From assembly GCA_040770645.1 (NCBI GenBank), contig JAXGIS010000005.1:57381-121380 (forward strand): a stretch of DNA of 64,000 bases, in the 5' to 3' direction. Under the pieces are notes generated by a model. The model had not been told where the DNA came from. It was given only the letters and a program-made list of their open reading frames with translations, and made no database searches. The stretch comes from JAAYZX01 sp040770645 (GTDB lineage Bacteria > Actinomycetota > Thermoleophilia > RBG-16-64-13). The first letter of the stretch is position 1. Every line of letters begins with the position of its first letter. A program made the position numbers and the translations under genes. Shown here in pieces: positions 36,273-45,328 of this stretch.

Positions 36273-37093
36273 TCACTCATTTCTCGATATCGTCTCCCCG
36301 TGCACCACGCGGTTGATCTCCTCCGCTAGGTTATCAGGATCAAGCCCCTGCTCTCCACCCCTCGATAACCACACGAAGAACTCACGGTTCCCCTCGGTGC
36401 CGCGCAGGCCCGAGTCCGATACGCCACGTACGTCCAAGGAGAGCTCCTCCGTGGTGAACGTGGTCGCACGTGCGAGCACTTCGGACCACACGGCCGGATT
36501 CCGCACGATACCCCCTTTACCCACGGCTTGTGGACCGGCTTCGAATTGGGGTTTGATCAGGATCAGCGCTTCGAAGACGGTGGCCATGCACGCACAGACC
36601 GCAGGCAGCACCTTGTGTACCGATATGAACGACACGTCCATGGTCAGGAGATCGGGTTCGTAGGGGAGGTCGGAGGTCTTCAGGTAGCGTGCATTCACAC
36701 CCTCCAGTACCAGCACGCGTTCGTCGGAACGCAGCTTGGCGTCCAACTGCCCCCGGCCCACATCGAGAGCCACCACGCGGGCCGCGCCGTTTTGCAGCAG
36801 GCAATCCACGAAGCCACCAGTGGACGCGCCCACATCCAGGGCGGTCCTCCCGGTTACCACAACAGGAAACATCAGCAACGCGTGTGCCAATTGTCACCGG
36901 CGCGGGATACGTAGCGCGGTCTCTGTTTCACGGTGAGTTTGGAGTCCACAGCGACGGCGGTACCGCACTTGTCGGTCACCACCCCATCGACCATAACCAA
37001 TCCGGCCAGAATGAGGCCTCGTGCCGCAGCACGCGAGGGCGCCAGCCCTCTATCCACCACTAGTTGGTCCAGCCGAGATCTCTGCGGCCTCAC
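36273..37093 (-). CDS. tlyA: TlyA-type rRNA 2'-O-methyltransferase (frameshifted)
   Basis: TlyA methylates 16S and 23S rRNA riboses. An S4 domain (RSRLDQLVVDRGLAPSRAAARGLILAGLVMVDG) is followed by an FtsJ-like methyltransferase with TALDVGASTGGFVDCLLQNGA, MDVSFISVHKVLP and LIKPQFEAG. A one-base change near 36890 joins YVSRAGD to LAHALLMF. The first codons overlap the dxs stop. Homologues in mycobacteria affect capreomycin susceptibility through rRNA methylation; that cannot be judged here. Confidence 0.93.
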
Positions 37094-39036
37094 GTGAAGG
37101 TCCCGGTGGCTCTGCGCGAGACCGCAGTGCCCGCCGACTGTGTCTTAGCGATGAGCGCAAGGGCGTGGTCGGCAATGGCGGGGGCGGTCAGCCCCACGGT
37201 ACGCATTAGTTCCACCGGTGAACCGTGACTCACGAAAGCATCCGGCAGGCCTGCCCGCGCCACAGGTTGCTCCAAGCCCTGCGACTGCATGACCTCCAGC
37301 ACCAGGGAGCCGAACCCACCGGCCAAGGCATTCTCCTCCACTGTGACCACCGCCGGATGACGTCCAATGAGATCACGGAGAACATCCTCTTCGAGGGGCT
37401 TGACCCTACGCACACTCGCCACGGTGGCGGCAATACCCCGCTCTCCCAGGCTGGCGGCGGCCTCTTCCCAGCGGCGCACAACCGGACCACACGCCAGCAA
37501 CAGCACCTGCTCCCCTCGGCACACGACTTCGATCCACGGCCCCGTGAGGGGACGGATCGGATGAGTGAGTGGTACGCCCCAACCCTGGCCCCGTGGGTAG
37601 CGAATCACGCTGGGGCCGTCGAGCGTGAGGGCCGTGGCCAGAAGCGTCTGCAGTTCTGCTTCATCCTTGGGGCAGAATATGGTGAGACCCGGTACCACGC
37701 GTAAGAAGGAGAGATCGAAGGCGCCGTGGTGCGTGGGACCGTCCTCGCCAACCAGGCCGGCTCTGTCTACAGCAAACACCACCGGTAGGCCCTGGAGGCA
37801 GACATCGTGGATCAACTGGTCGTAGGCCCGCTGGAGGAAGGTGGAGTAGATGGCCACAACGGGCCTAAGGCCCTGGGCGGCCAAGCCGGCGGCGAAGCCG
37901 ACGGCGTGCTGCTCGGCAATGCCCACGTCGTAGAAACGATCAGGCAGCGCCTTCTCCAAGTGATCGAGCCCTGTCCCCGACGCCATGGCAGCGGTGATGC
38001 CCACGATGCGGGTGTCGGCTCTGGCCAGTTCAACCAGTGCCCGGCCGAACGCCTCGGTGTAGGTGATGTGTGTGGGTTTTGAGAGGGATTTGCCGGTATC
38101 CACCTCGAAGGCACTGCAGCCGTGAAAGGTATCGGGAGCCTTCTCCGCCGGAGCATAGCCCTTGCCTTTTACCGTCTGGACGTGGAGCAGCACCGGACCG
38201 CCCATGGCCATTGCACGACGCAGGTAGTGACGGACAGCCTCTATATCGTGCCCGTTGATGACGCCCAAATATGTGAACCCCAACTCCTCGAAGAGCATCC
38301 CCGGCACCAGGGCGGCTTTCACGCCATCCTTTAGCTGGCCGCCCATCTGGTAGATGGCTTCGCCGATGCCGGGCACTTGTTGCACGAGTCTCTCCAGATC
38401 CCGTCGCAAGCGGAAGAGCATGGGGTCGGTGCGCAACCGCGTGAGATACGAACTCACCGCCCCCACGTTGCGCCCGATAGACATCTCGTTGTCGTTGAGA
38501 ATCACAACCAATGGTGTGCGTAGGTGCCCCGCCTGATTGAGGCCCTCAAACGCCATGCCACCCGTCAGGGCACCGTCACCGATAACCGCCACCACGCGCC
38601 CCTGTGTGCCCTGCCGCCGGCCTGCCTCTGCGATGCCCACAGCCGCACTGATGGAGGTGCTGCTGTGACCGGTGCCAAAGGCGTCATGCACGCTTTCGGA
38701 GCGTCTGGGGAACCCCGATGGGCCGCCCATGGTACGAATGGCCTGGAATTCGCCCAAGCGTCCTGTGAGGATCTTGTGCGCATAGGCTTGATGGCCCACA
38801 TCCCACACCACGGTATCCCGCGGAGAGCGCAACTCGGAGTGTATCGCCACGGTGAGCTCCACTGCGCCCAAGCTGGCACCCAGATGGCCCCCGTTGCGCG
38901 AGATCACACGTATTATCTCCGCCCGCACTTCTTCGGCCACCCGCCGCAACTGCGGGGGATCAAGACCGCGCAGGTCGTTTGGTAGGCTGAGTTGTTCGAT
39001 CAGCCTGGACGGTGTGTCACTCTGCACTTGGCTCAT
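37090..39036 (-). CDS. dxs: 1-deoxy-D-xylulose-5-phosphate synthase
   Basis: Dxs condenses pyruvate and glyceraldehyde-3-phosphate with thiamine diphosphate, the first step of the non-mevalonate isoprenoid pathway. About 648 residues from ATG 39036; a start nine codons earlier is possible. Motifs are GHQAYAHKILTGR, GDGALTGGMAFEGLN, ILNDNEMSIGRNVG, the catalytic Glu in DVGIAEQHAVGFAAG, and the C-terminal VTVEENALAGGFGSLV. The frame is intact. It overlaps nusB upstream and tlyA downstream. IspH at 14 kb is the last step of the same pathway. Confidence 0.97.
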   Translation of the reverse strand: MSQVQSDTPSRLIEQLSLPNDLRGLDPPQLRRVAEEVRAEIIRVISRNGGHLGASLGAVELTVAIHSELRSPRDTVVWDVGHQAYAHKILTGRLGEFQAIRTMGGPSGFPRRSESVHDAFGTGHSSTSISAAVGIAEAGRRQGTQGRVVAVIGDGALTGGMAFEGLNQAGHLRTPLVVILNDNEMSIGRNVGAVSSYLTRLRTDPMLFRLRRDLERLVQQVPGIGEAIYQMGGQLKDGVKAALVPGMLFEELGFTYLGVINGHDIEAVRHYLRRAMAMGGPVLLHVQTVKGKGYAPAEKAPDTFHGCSAFEVDTGKSLSKPTHITYTEAFGRALVELARADTRIVGITAAMASGTGLDHLEKALPDRFYDVGIAEQHAVGFAAGLAAQGLRPVVAIYSTFLQRAYDQLIHDVCLQGLPVVFAVDRAGLVGEDGPTHHGAFDLSFLRVVPGLTIFCPKDEAELQTLLATALTLDGPSVIRYPRGQGWGVPLTHPIRPLTGPWIEVVCRGEQVLLLACGPVVRRWEEAAASLGERGIAATVASVRRVKPLEEDVLRDLIGRHPAVVTVEENALAGGFGSLVLEVMQSQGLEQPVARAGLPDAFVSHGSPVELMRTVGLTAPAIADHALALIAKTQSAGTAVSRRATGTFT

Positions 39037-39475
39037 CAACACCCTGTTCAGTACCGGTTGCATCGCCGTTGTGTTCGGTAACCCTTTCGGCCGCCAGTGC
39101 CGCCAGCACGCCGTTCACCAAGGCGCCTGCCTCATTTGAGCAGTACCGTTTGGCAAGTCCCACGGCTTCATCCAGGGCCACCGACGTGGGGACGTCCGAG
39201 TTCTCCCTCAACTCGAACGCGGCCATGCGTAGGATATTGCGTTCCAAAGGCGCGAGTCTATCCAGCGCCCATCCCCGGAGATGCTTCTGCAGCGCCGCAT
39301 CGGGCTTGTCGCGGCATTCCCATGCGCCGCGCACAAGCCGGCGTGTGTACTCGTCAACCAACACGCCCGAACGTTCGGCCCGGAGCAGGCCGGACTCTGC
39401 GTCAACCCTCATCAGGTCCATCTGGTACAGAATGAAGAGGGCATCGCGCCGGGCCCTGCGTCTGCCTACCCCCAA
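39017..39475 (-). CDS. nusB: Transcription antitermination protein NusB
   Basis: NusB binds boxA with S10 to prevent premature termination of rRNA transcription. The 152-residue helical protein has RRARRDALFILYQMDLM, LAPLERNILRMAAFELRE, VALDEAVGLAKRYCSNEAGALVNGVL. The C-terminal 20 residues are an acidic extension. It lies between the Asp23 gene and dxs with a five-base gap to the former. Confidence 0.94.
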   Translation of the reverse strand: MGVGRRRARRDALFILYQMDLMRVDAESGLLRAERSGVLVDEYTRRLVRGAWECRDKPDAALQKHLRGWALDRLAPLERNILRMAAFELRENSDVPTSVALDEAVGLAKRYCSNEAGALVNGVLAALAAERVTEHNGDATGTEQGVDEPSAE

Positions 39476-39480
39476 GGCCG

Positions 39481-39804
39481 TCAGTCCGATGTGAGCGAAG
39501 CATAGACGCGCTCGAACACCACATCCACCGCATCGACATTGCAGCCTGTCATACGTGTCAAGGCCCGAGCCACCTTCACCTGCAGGTCGGTTCCCACCTG
39601 GACGAGATCTTCGCCGAGCAGGCCGTCGAGATGAACGGTGGCACGGCAGGACAAACCGTCCATGCTGACCTCGATACCTTTGCCGCGCCCCAGTCCGCCG
39701 GTGTGCAGTTGTGCGCGTTTCTCGCCCTCCAACGCGCGGCGGGCGATTGCTTCCAGTACGTTCTGGGCTATTCTGTAGCCGCCTTCCGGCTCCTCAGCGC
39801 TCAT
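39481..39804 (-). CDS. Asp23/Gls24 family envelope-stress protein
   Basis: This 107-residue cytosolic protein fits the Asp23 family, with YRIAQNVLEAIARRALEG at the start, VSMDGLSCRATVHLDGLLG and the terminal VDAVDVVFERVY strand. Members are often found between accC and nusB in Firmicutes and actinobacteria and are associated with envelope stress, but the mechanism is not known. It starts within the last codons of accC, so it is translationally coupled. Confidence 0.88.
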   Translation of the reverse strand: MSAEEPEGGYRIAQNVLEAIARRALEGEKRAQLHTGGLGRGKGIEVSMDGLSCRATVHLDGLLGEDLVQVGTDLQVKVARALTRMTGCNVDAVDVVFERVYASLTSD

Positions 39805-41171
39805 GATGCCTTACCCCCGGATAACGTCGGCAACTCATCTCGTACCTCATCCAGGAAGGCAGTAGAGAAACTACCTTCCACAAATGCACGCTGTTCAAGT
39901 ATATCCAGGTGAAGAGCCCGCGTAGTAGGAACCCCTTCAATCACGAGCTCCTTCAACGCGCGCCTGCCCCGTGCAATGCATGCTCCCCGGTCACGCCCCC
40001 ACACGACCAGCTTCATGAGCAGCGAGTCGTAGTTGGGAGGGACACTGTAGCCTTGATAGATGTGTGTGTCGATCCTCACCCCCGGGCCTCCCGGGAGCAC
40101 AAGTCGCTCTATTCGCCCGGCTCGGGGCAGGAAGTTGTTGGCCGGGTCCTCAGCGTTGATGCGAAACTCCATGGCGTGCCCCACGGGCAAGACGCCTCCC
40201 GTGGCCAGAAGTGGTTCGCCCGCGGCCACGCGCAACTGCTCTTGGATTATGTCGATGCCGGTCACCATCTCCGTCACCGGATGCTCCACCTGCACTCGTG
40301 TGTTCATCTCCATGAAGTAGAAGCGACGGTCTACGTCCACGAGAAACTCCAGTGTGCCCGCGCTGGCGTACCCCACGGCGGCGCACGCCTTGCGCACCAA
40401 CTCCTGCAGTTGTTCGCGGATCGGCGTATCGAGCAAGGGTGAAGGGGATTCTTCCAGCACCTTCTGGTGGCGCCGCTGGATGGAGCAGTCCCTCTCCCCC
40501 AGCGTGAGTACCCCTCCTCTTCCGTCGCCCACTACCTGTACTTCTATATGGTGGGGAGTGTGGATTACTTTCTCCAGATACAACTCTCCACTGCCGAAGG
40601 CTACCTCCGCCTCGGCAGCGGCAGCCAGAAATGCCCGCTCCAACTGCTCGGGCGCATCAACCAGCCTCATGCCACGGCCGCCTCCGCCGGCCACGGCTTT
40701 GAGCATGACGGGGTACCCGAGTTCATTGGCCAGCTTTTCGGCCTCGGTGGAACTTCGAATTGCTCCGTTGCTCCCGGGGATGGTGGGGAGACCGGCCTGT
40801 GCCATGATTTGCTTGGCGAGGCTCTTGTCACCCAGATCATCCATACTGCCGGGCGTAGGGCCTATGAACACCAACCCCTGCTCTTCACAGGTGCGTGCAA
40901 ACAGGCTGTTCTCAGCCAGAAAGCCGTATCCAGGGTGTACGCCTTCTGAGCGGCTGATTTTGGCCGCCGCCACCACGTTGGGTATGGACAAATAGCTGCT
41001 TGCAGGCGGCGGCGGGCCGATGCATATGGCGTGATCCGCTGCTTTGACGTGGGCGCACTCTGCATCTGCCGTGGAATAGACGGCAACCGCCTCCACCCCC
41101 AGCTCATGGCAGGCCCTGATGACGCGCAGGGCTATCTCCCCGCGGTTGGCGACCAATATGCGTGCAAACAC
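39801..41171 (-). CDS. accC: Biotin carboxylase subunit
   Basis: AccC carboxylates the biotin of the carrier protein using ATP and bicarbonate. The 456-residue protein is intact, with ILVANRGEIALRVIRAC, HPGYGFLAENSLFA, the ATP-grasp loop KAVAGGGGRGMRLV, and the catalytic EMNTRVQVEHPVTEMVTGID. It is followed by Asp23 and preceded by the biotin carrier gene nine bases away. Since a carboxyltransferase of the oxaloacetate decarboxylase/pyruvate carboxylase B type lies in the same run, the complex may be a pyruvate carboxylase as well as, or instead of, acetyl-CoA carboxylase. Confidence 0.96.
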   Translation of the reverse strand: MFARILVANRGEIALRVIRACHELGVEAVAVYSTADAECAHVKAADHAICIGPPPPASSYLSIPNVVAAAKISRSEGVHPGYGFLAENSLFARTCEEQGLVFIGPTPGSMDDLGDKSLAKQIMAQAGLPTIPGSNGAIRSSTEAEKLANELGYPVMLKAVAGGGGRGMRLVDAPEQLERAFLAAAAEAEVAFGSGELYLEKVIHTPHHIEVQVVGDGRGGVLTLGERDCSIQRRHQKVLEESPSPLLDTPIREQLQELVRKACAAVGYASAGTLEFLVDVDRRFYFMEMNTRVQVEHPVTEMVTGIDIIQEQLRVAAGEPLLATGGVLPVGHAMEFRINAEDPANNFLPRAGRIERLVLPGGPGVRIDTHIYQGYSVPPNYDSLLMKLVVWGRDRGACIARGRRALKELVIEGVPTTRALHLDILEQRAFVEGSFSTAFLDEVRDELPTLSGGKAS

Positions 41172-41180
41172 CAGTGCTAC

Positions 41181-41700
41181 CTAGGCTGAGTTGAGATCGA
41201 TGACAAACAGGGGCTGCCCATACTCCACGGCGGACCCGTCAGTCACCAGAACGGCCCGAATAACACCGCTGACCTCGGAGGCCACCTCGTTCATCAGCTT
41301 CATAGCCTCGAGGATGCACAACACATCTCCTTCAGCCACCCGCTGACCTACGGCCACAAGCATGGCGCTCCCGGCGAAGTCGCCGCTGTCGAACGTTCCC
41401 ACCATGGGGGCCAACACATCGAAACCACCGTTGGTGCCGGCCGCCTGTTGCATGGGAGCAGGTTCGCCCGGCGCACTGACCCCGGTAGTGTCGGGCGGCG
41501 CCGCCCGCGGCGGTTGGCCTACGGCTGCCCCTCCTGCAGGGGGCCACAGAAGGCACATCCATGTAGGGGCGTGCACCGTTCTTGCGGACGGTGATCTTGG
41601 TTCCTCCCTCCTCAACGGTGATCATCCGCGTTGGCAGCCTCCACCAACGCCACCAGCTCCCGCACGCGGTCGGTGGAGATGGGCGGACCCCGCCGGCGTC
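41181..41700 (-). CDS. accB: Biotin carboxyl carrier protein (frameshifted)
   Basis: The C-terminal biotinyl domain is clear: VLAPMVGTF, GDVLCILEAMKLMNEVASEVSGVI with the biotinylated Lys in EAMKLM, and GQPLFVIDL at the end. The N-terminal helix and strand (ISTDRVRELVALVEAANAD then ITVEEGGTKITVRKNG) lie in other frames, with breaks near 41625 and 41535. The linker is alanine/proline-rich, as is usual. The start is not certain; the upstream carboxyltransferase gene ends about here. Confidence 0.85.
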
Positions 41701-43040
41701 GGCGGGGGGACCGGTCAGAAACACATCTTGTTCTGCTCCGCGGTGGCGGCGCTCGAAATGGCTACGCGCGGCGTTGGGGAAGAGTGCGTAGCTCAGAACA
41801 TCCTCGTCGCTGCGGGCCAGTGGGCCGATCTCGAGCGGTACTGTTCCACGGTTTCCGTGATGAGGTCCGCAGGGCGGATGGTGATGGGCTCTTCGCCCCA
41901 GAACGCTTGAGCAGATCCGGATTGATTGGTCCCGGGGGCTTCCCGTATTTGCCGCGGAGTAAGCCTTCATCTCATCGGGCACCACCTGCCAGCGTTTGCC
42001 GGTGAGGACGTCGATGACCGCCTGGGTGCCCACGATTTGGCTCATAGGGGTGACCAGCGGATAACCTCGGCGCGAACCCGGGGGATCTATCCAGCACTTC
42101 GCAGGCGATCATCGGCCTTCTGTTCCTTGAGCTGCGAGACCAGGTTCGAAATCATACCTCCCGGCGCTGGTGCGAGTACACCCGCATATGATCCAGTGAG
42201 GTGACGCCTCGTTCATAGCCGCCTTCTTCGCGAATGCGCTCGATATCTCGGCTATCTCGAACAGAAGCTCAGATCCAGTTCCGTATCGTACGGCGTCCCC
42301 TTCAGGGCGGTGACCAGCATTTCGGTGGCAGGTTGACTGGCCCCGAACGCCAGGGCACGGTTGCCGTATCCACGATGTCGACCCCGGCCTCGATGGCTTT
42401 GAGGTAGGTCATGGGTGCCAGGCGCCGATGTAGTGGCAGTGAAGCTGGGGCGGCAGGTCGATCTCTTCCTTCAAGGAACTGACCAACCGGTCGGCGAAAT
42501 ATGGGGAGAGCAAACAGCCCATGTCGATGCAGATGCTGTCACCACCATCTCGGCCAACTCGTGAGCCACATCAACGTAGTGGTCGAGGGTATGCACCGGA
42601 CTGATGGTATAGACGACGGCACCCTGGAAGTGCTTGCCCGCCTCCTGATGGCCTCTCCGCCACGCGGATATTTCTCGTGTCGTTCAGAGCGTCGAATACA
42701 CGGAAGATATCGACACCGGAATCCGCCGCCTGCCTCACGAACGCGCGTACCCATCATCACTGTAATGACGATAGCCGACTAGGTTCTGACCCCGCAGCAG
42801 CACAGCAGGTGCGGCGTACGTGATGCTTGATGGTGCGCAGGCGCTCCCATGGATTCTCGTCGGAAGCGGAACAGGTATCGAAAGTGGCGCCGCCCCACAA
42901 CATTCCACCGACCGAAAACCTACGCGGTCGATTGCTGAGGCTTACAGGCACAATGCCCGATCCGCATGCGTGTGGCCCACAGAGACTGATGCGCCATCTC
43001 GGAGGGTGGTATCGGTAATAGCTATACGACGAGCCTTCAT
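41700..43040 (-). pseudogene. Oxaloacetate decarboxylase alpha / pyruvate carboxylase B-type carboxyltransferase, heavily frameshifted
   Basis: The start ATG 43040 opens MKARRIAITDTTLRDGAH followed by SLWATRMR, the signature of carboxyltransferase 5S, OadA and PycB. Later pieces are ECWGGATFDTC, ENPWERLR, KHFQGAVVYTISPVHTLDHYVD, PPQLHCHYIGA, MTYLKAIEAG, and VDIVDTA. The C-terminal part is SQIVGTQAVIDVLTGKRWQV and VPDEMKAY. At least eight frame changes fall within 1.3 kb, as in pyrG. Neighbouring efp and accC are intact. Function would be transfer of carboxyl between biotin and pyruvate/oxaloacetate with AccC and the carrier. Whether it is a true pseudogene or a poor-sequence patch is open. 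Confidence 0.8.
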
Positions 43041-43058
43041 GGCTATTCCTCTATTGGG

Positions 43059-43643
43059 TTACGGGTGGAGGCGATGCGTGTGAGTCAGACGCGCGAGTTT
43101 GTACTCACGCGTGCGCGTATCGACCCGGACGATCTCACCCTGCTCAATGAAGAGAGGCACCTGGATCACAGCTCCCGTTTCCAGCACCGCGCTCTTGCTG
43201 CCGCCGCTGACTGTGTCGCCCTTGACCCCGGGTGCCGTTTCCACTATCTCCAATTCCACCAGGATGGGCAACTCCACATCGAACGGCTCATCATCGATGT
43301 ACAGGATATCCACGGGCATATCGATCTTCATAAGATCGAGCTTACCTTCCAGCGAACTCTTGGGCACCGGCAGTTGCTCATACGACTGATTGTCCATAAA
43401 CACCAAGTGGTCCCCGTCGTCGTACAAGTACACCATGGGGCGCTTCTCGGTGCGCAACTGTTCATACTTCTGCTCCGGGCGCAGAGTGCGCTCCACAGTG
43501 GCCCCAGTGGTGTAATTGCGCAGCTTAGTTCGAACGAAGGCCCCGCCCTTGCCCGGTTTGACATGCTGGTATTCGATTACTTGGTAGGTGTCGCCCTCGA
43601 AGCGCACCACCATGCCGGGACGAAAGTCGTTGGCCGAGATCAC
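43059..43643 (-). CDS. efp: Translation elongation factor P
   Basis: EF-P relieves ribosome stalling at polyproline stretches. The 194-residue protein starts at GTG 43643 with GAGGAGG eight bases upstream (MISANDFRPGM); upstream codons in the longer frame do not fit the family. Lys32 at the tip of domain I (KPGKGGAF) is the modification position. Motifs of domains II and III (MVYLYDDGDHLVFMD, GDTVSGGSKSAVLETGA, VRVDTRTREY) are complete. It follows the peptidase gene in the conserved aroQ-pepQ-efp order. Confidence 0.96.
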   Translation of the reverse strand: MISANDFRPGMVVRFEGDTYQVIEYQHVKPGKGGAFVRTKLRNYTTGATVERTLRPEQKYEQLRTEKRPMVYLYDDGDHLVFMDNQSYEQLPVPKSSLEGKLDLMKIDMPVDILYIDDEPFDVELPILVELEIVETAPGVKGDTVSGGSKSAVLETGAVIQVPLFIEQGEIVRVDTRTREYKLARLTHTHRLHP

Positions 43644-43781
43644 AGGTTCGTTCCTCCTCGCACAGACGCCGGTGGCTAGTCCCATCGCGCCCGGGGGCGA
43701 GCGCCCCGTAGCAGGCGGATTTTACACCACATATGCCGTCTTGGGTACGGTAACAGCCGGTTCCGCCGGAAGCACCGTCAA

Positions 43782-44876
43782 TTATGAGAGCTCGATCAGC
43801 TCCCGCTCGAGTTCAGTGAGCACCTCGCAGGTAGATGAAGTCACCGCCACCGTGTCCTCTATGCGAACGCCACCCAAACCGTCGACATATACGCCCGGCT
43901 CTACGGTCACCACATTCCCGGCCGCCAGCGTGTCCTTGGAGCGTGGCCCCAAGCGAGGCGCTTCGTGGACCTCCAACCCCACTCCGTGACCCAAGCTGTG
44001 CCGGAATAGATCTCCCATGCCGGCTGCCTCGATCACGGCCCGCGCCGCCCTATCCACCTCCACAGCTGCGGCACCGTGTGTTGCGGAGGCCCTCCCCTTC
44101 TCCTGCGCCGCAAGCACCACCTCATACATCTCTTGCTCGCGCGAAGTAAGAGGGCCCGTGGCGAATGTGCGCGTCATGTCGCTGGTGTAACCGTCCAGTG
44201 CAACGCCGATATCCACGACCAGCAGGCAGCGCGGTTGGATCACCGCATGCGAGGCCACTCCATGGGGCATAGCCCCCCTGGGACCGGCGGCCACGATGTA
44301 GTCGAACGGCATGGGGCCCGATCCACGCTGCCGCGCCCACATTTCCATCTCCAGGGCGACTTCCCGTTCCGTTCGTCCCACCACCCTCATCCGCGTAAGC
44401 TGTGCCATGGTCTGGGCCGCCAACTCCCCGGCCGCTCGGCAGCGATCGATTTCATCGGGTGACTTCACTTCCCGCTGCTTCTCCACCACGCCTTTGACAG
44501 GACGATGGGGCATGTGGGCCAGTGCCTCGTCCACGTCCGCCCAGCCGGCCAGGGTCAGGAACGATGATTCCACCCCCACCCCACCGGACAGACCGGTGAG
44601 TGCCTCGGGTAGGGCTTTGGCCACCGTGTCGTCCACCTCGAGCAGCCGGGCGAGGGGTGCTTCGGCACGGGCCTGTAGGCGGAAGCGAAAGTCGGAGACC
44701 AAGATGATTTCCTCCGGGCGCACCACCAAGCACGAATCCTCCCCGGTGAAGCCGCACAGGTAACGGATGTTGTGCGGGTCGAATATGATAAGAGCGTCTA
44801 GTGACTGGGCTGCAAGCGCATCACGCACCGCCTGGACTCGGTCCGGCAGCGACCCTGTTTTGTGCATTTCGTTCAT
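43782..44876 (-). CDS. pepQ: Xaa-Pro aminopeptidase/dipeptidase (M24 family)
   Basis: The 364-residue enzyme has an N-terminal creatinase-like domain (LDALIIFDPHNIRYLCGFTG) and a C-terminal pita-bread M24 domain. Metal ligands are seen in LLVVDIGVALDGYTSDMTRTF (two Asp), HSLGHGVGLEVHEAP (His), VTVEPGVYVDGLGGVRIEDT (two Glu). It should cleave peptides with proline at the second position. It starts at ATG 44876, immediately after the aroQ stop. The gap to efp (43644-43781) holds no gene. Confidence 0.95.
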   Translation of the reverse strand: MNEMHKTGSLPDRVQAVRDALAAQSLDALIIFDPHNIRYLCGFTGEDSCLVVRPEEIILVSDFRFRLQARAEAPLARLLEVDDTVAKALPEALTGLSGGVGVESSFLTLAGWADVDEALAHMPHRPVKGVVEKQREVKSPDEIDRCRAAGELAAQTMAQLTRMRVVGRTEREVALEMEMWARQRGSGPMPFDYIVAAGPRGAMPHGVASHAVIQPRCLLVVDIGVALDGYTSDMTRTFATGPLTSREQEMYEVVLAAQEKGRASATHGAAAVEVDRAARAVIEAAGMGDLFRHSLGHGVGLEVHEAPRLGPRSKDTLAAGNVVTVEPGVYVDGLGGVRIEDTVAVTSSTCEVLTELERELIELS

Positions 44877-45314
44877 TCACCCTCCCGCCAGTTCGAGTAG
44901 CGCTTTCACGGCGTCCTCATACCCGGCCGGGCCTCGACCGGAGATCCTGATCTGGACCACATCGGCTATGACAGAGTGAGCCCGCCACGCCTCGCGTTTG
45001 GTGATATCCGAGAGGTGGACTTCCGCTATGGGCCCCCTCACCACTTCAAGCGCGTCGCGGATGGCGTAGCTGTAGTGGGTCCAAGCGCCTGGGTTCACAA
45101 GCAGGGCACCGGCGTGGCGATAGCGCTGCACTAAGTCGATGAACTCGCCTTCGTGGTTCGTCTGGTGGCAGACGCACTTCCAGCCGTGGGCGCGTGCGAC
45201 GCCGGTGATGCCTTCCTCAAGTTCTGCCAGCCGCAGCGTTCCGTAGTGCGCAGCCGGTCGCTCACCCAGGAGGTTCAAGCTGGCTCCGTGCAGCACCACC
45301 AGGAGTCGACTCAT
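44877..45314 (-). CDS. aroQ: 3-dehydroquinate dehydratase, type II
   Basis: AroQ dehydrates 3-dehydroquinate in the shikimate pathway. About 145 residues from ATG 45314. Type II motifs are LHGASLNLLGERPAAHYGTLRL (with the catalytic Tyr), CHQTNHEGEFIDLVQRY, LLVNPGAWTHYSYAIRDAL and VHLSDITKREAWRAHSVIAD. The usual GPNLN is GASLN here. It lies 15 bases after the aroB stop and directly before pepQ. Confidence 0.95.
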   Translation of the reverse strand: MSRLLVVLHGASLNLLGERPAAHYGTLRLAELEEGITGVARAHGWKCVCHQTNHEGEFIDLVQRYRHAGALLVNPGAWTHYSYAIRDALEVVRGPIAEVHLSDITKREAWRAHSVIADVVQIRISGRGPAGYEDAVKALLELAGG

Positions 45315-45328
45315 GTCATCCGAAAACG

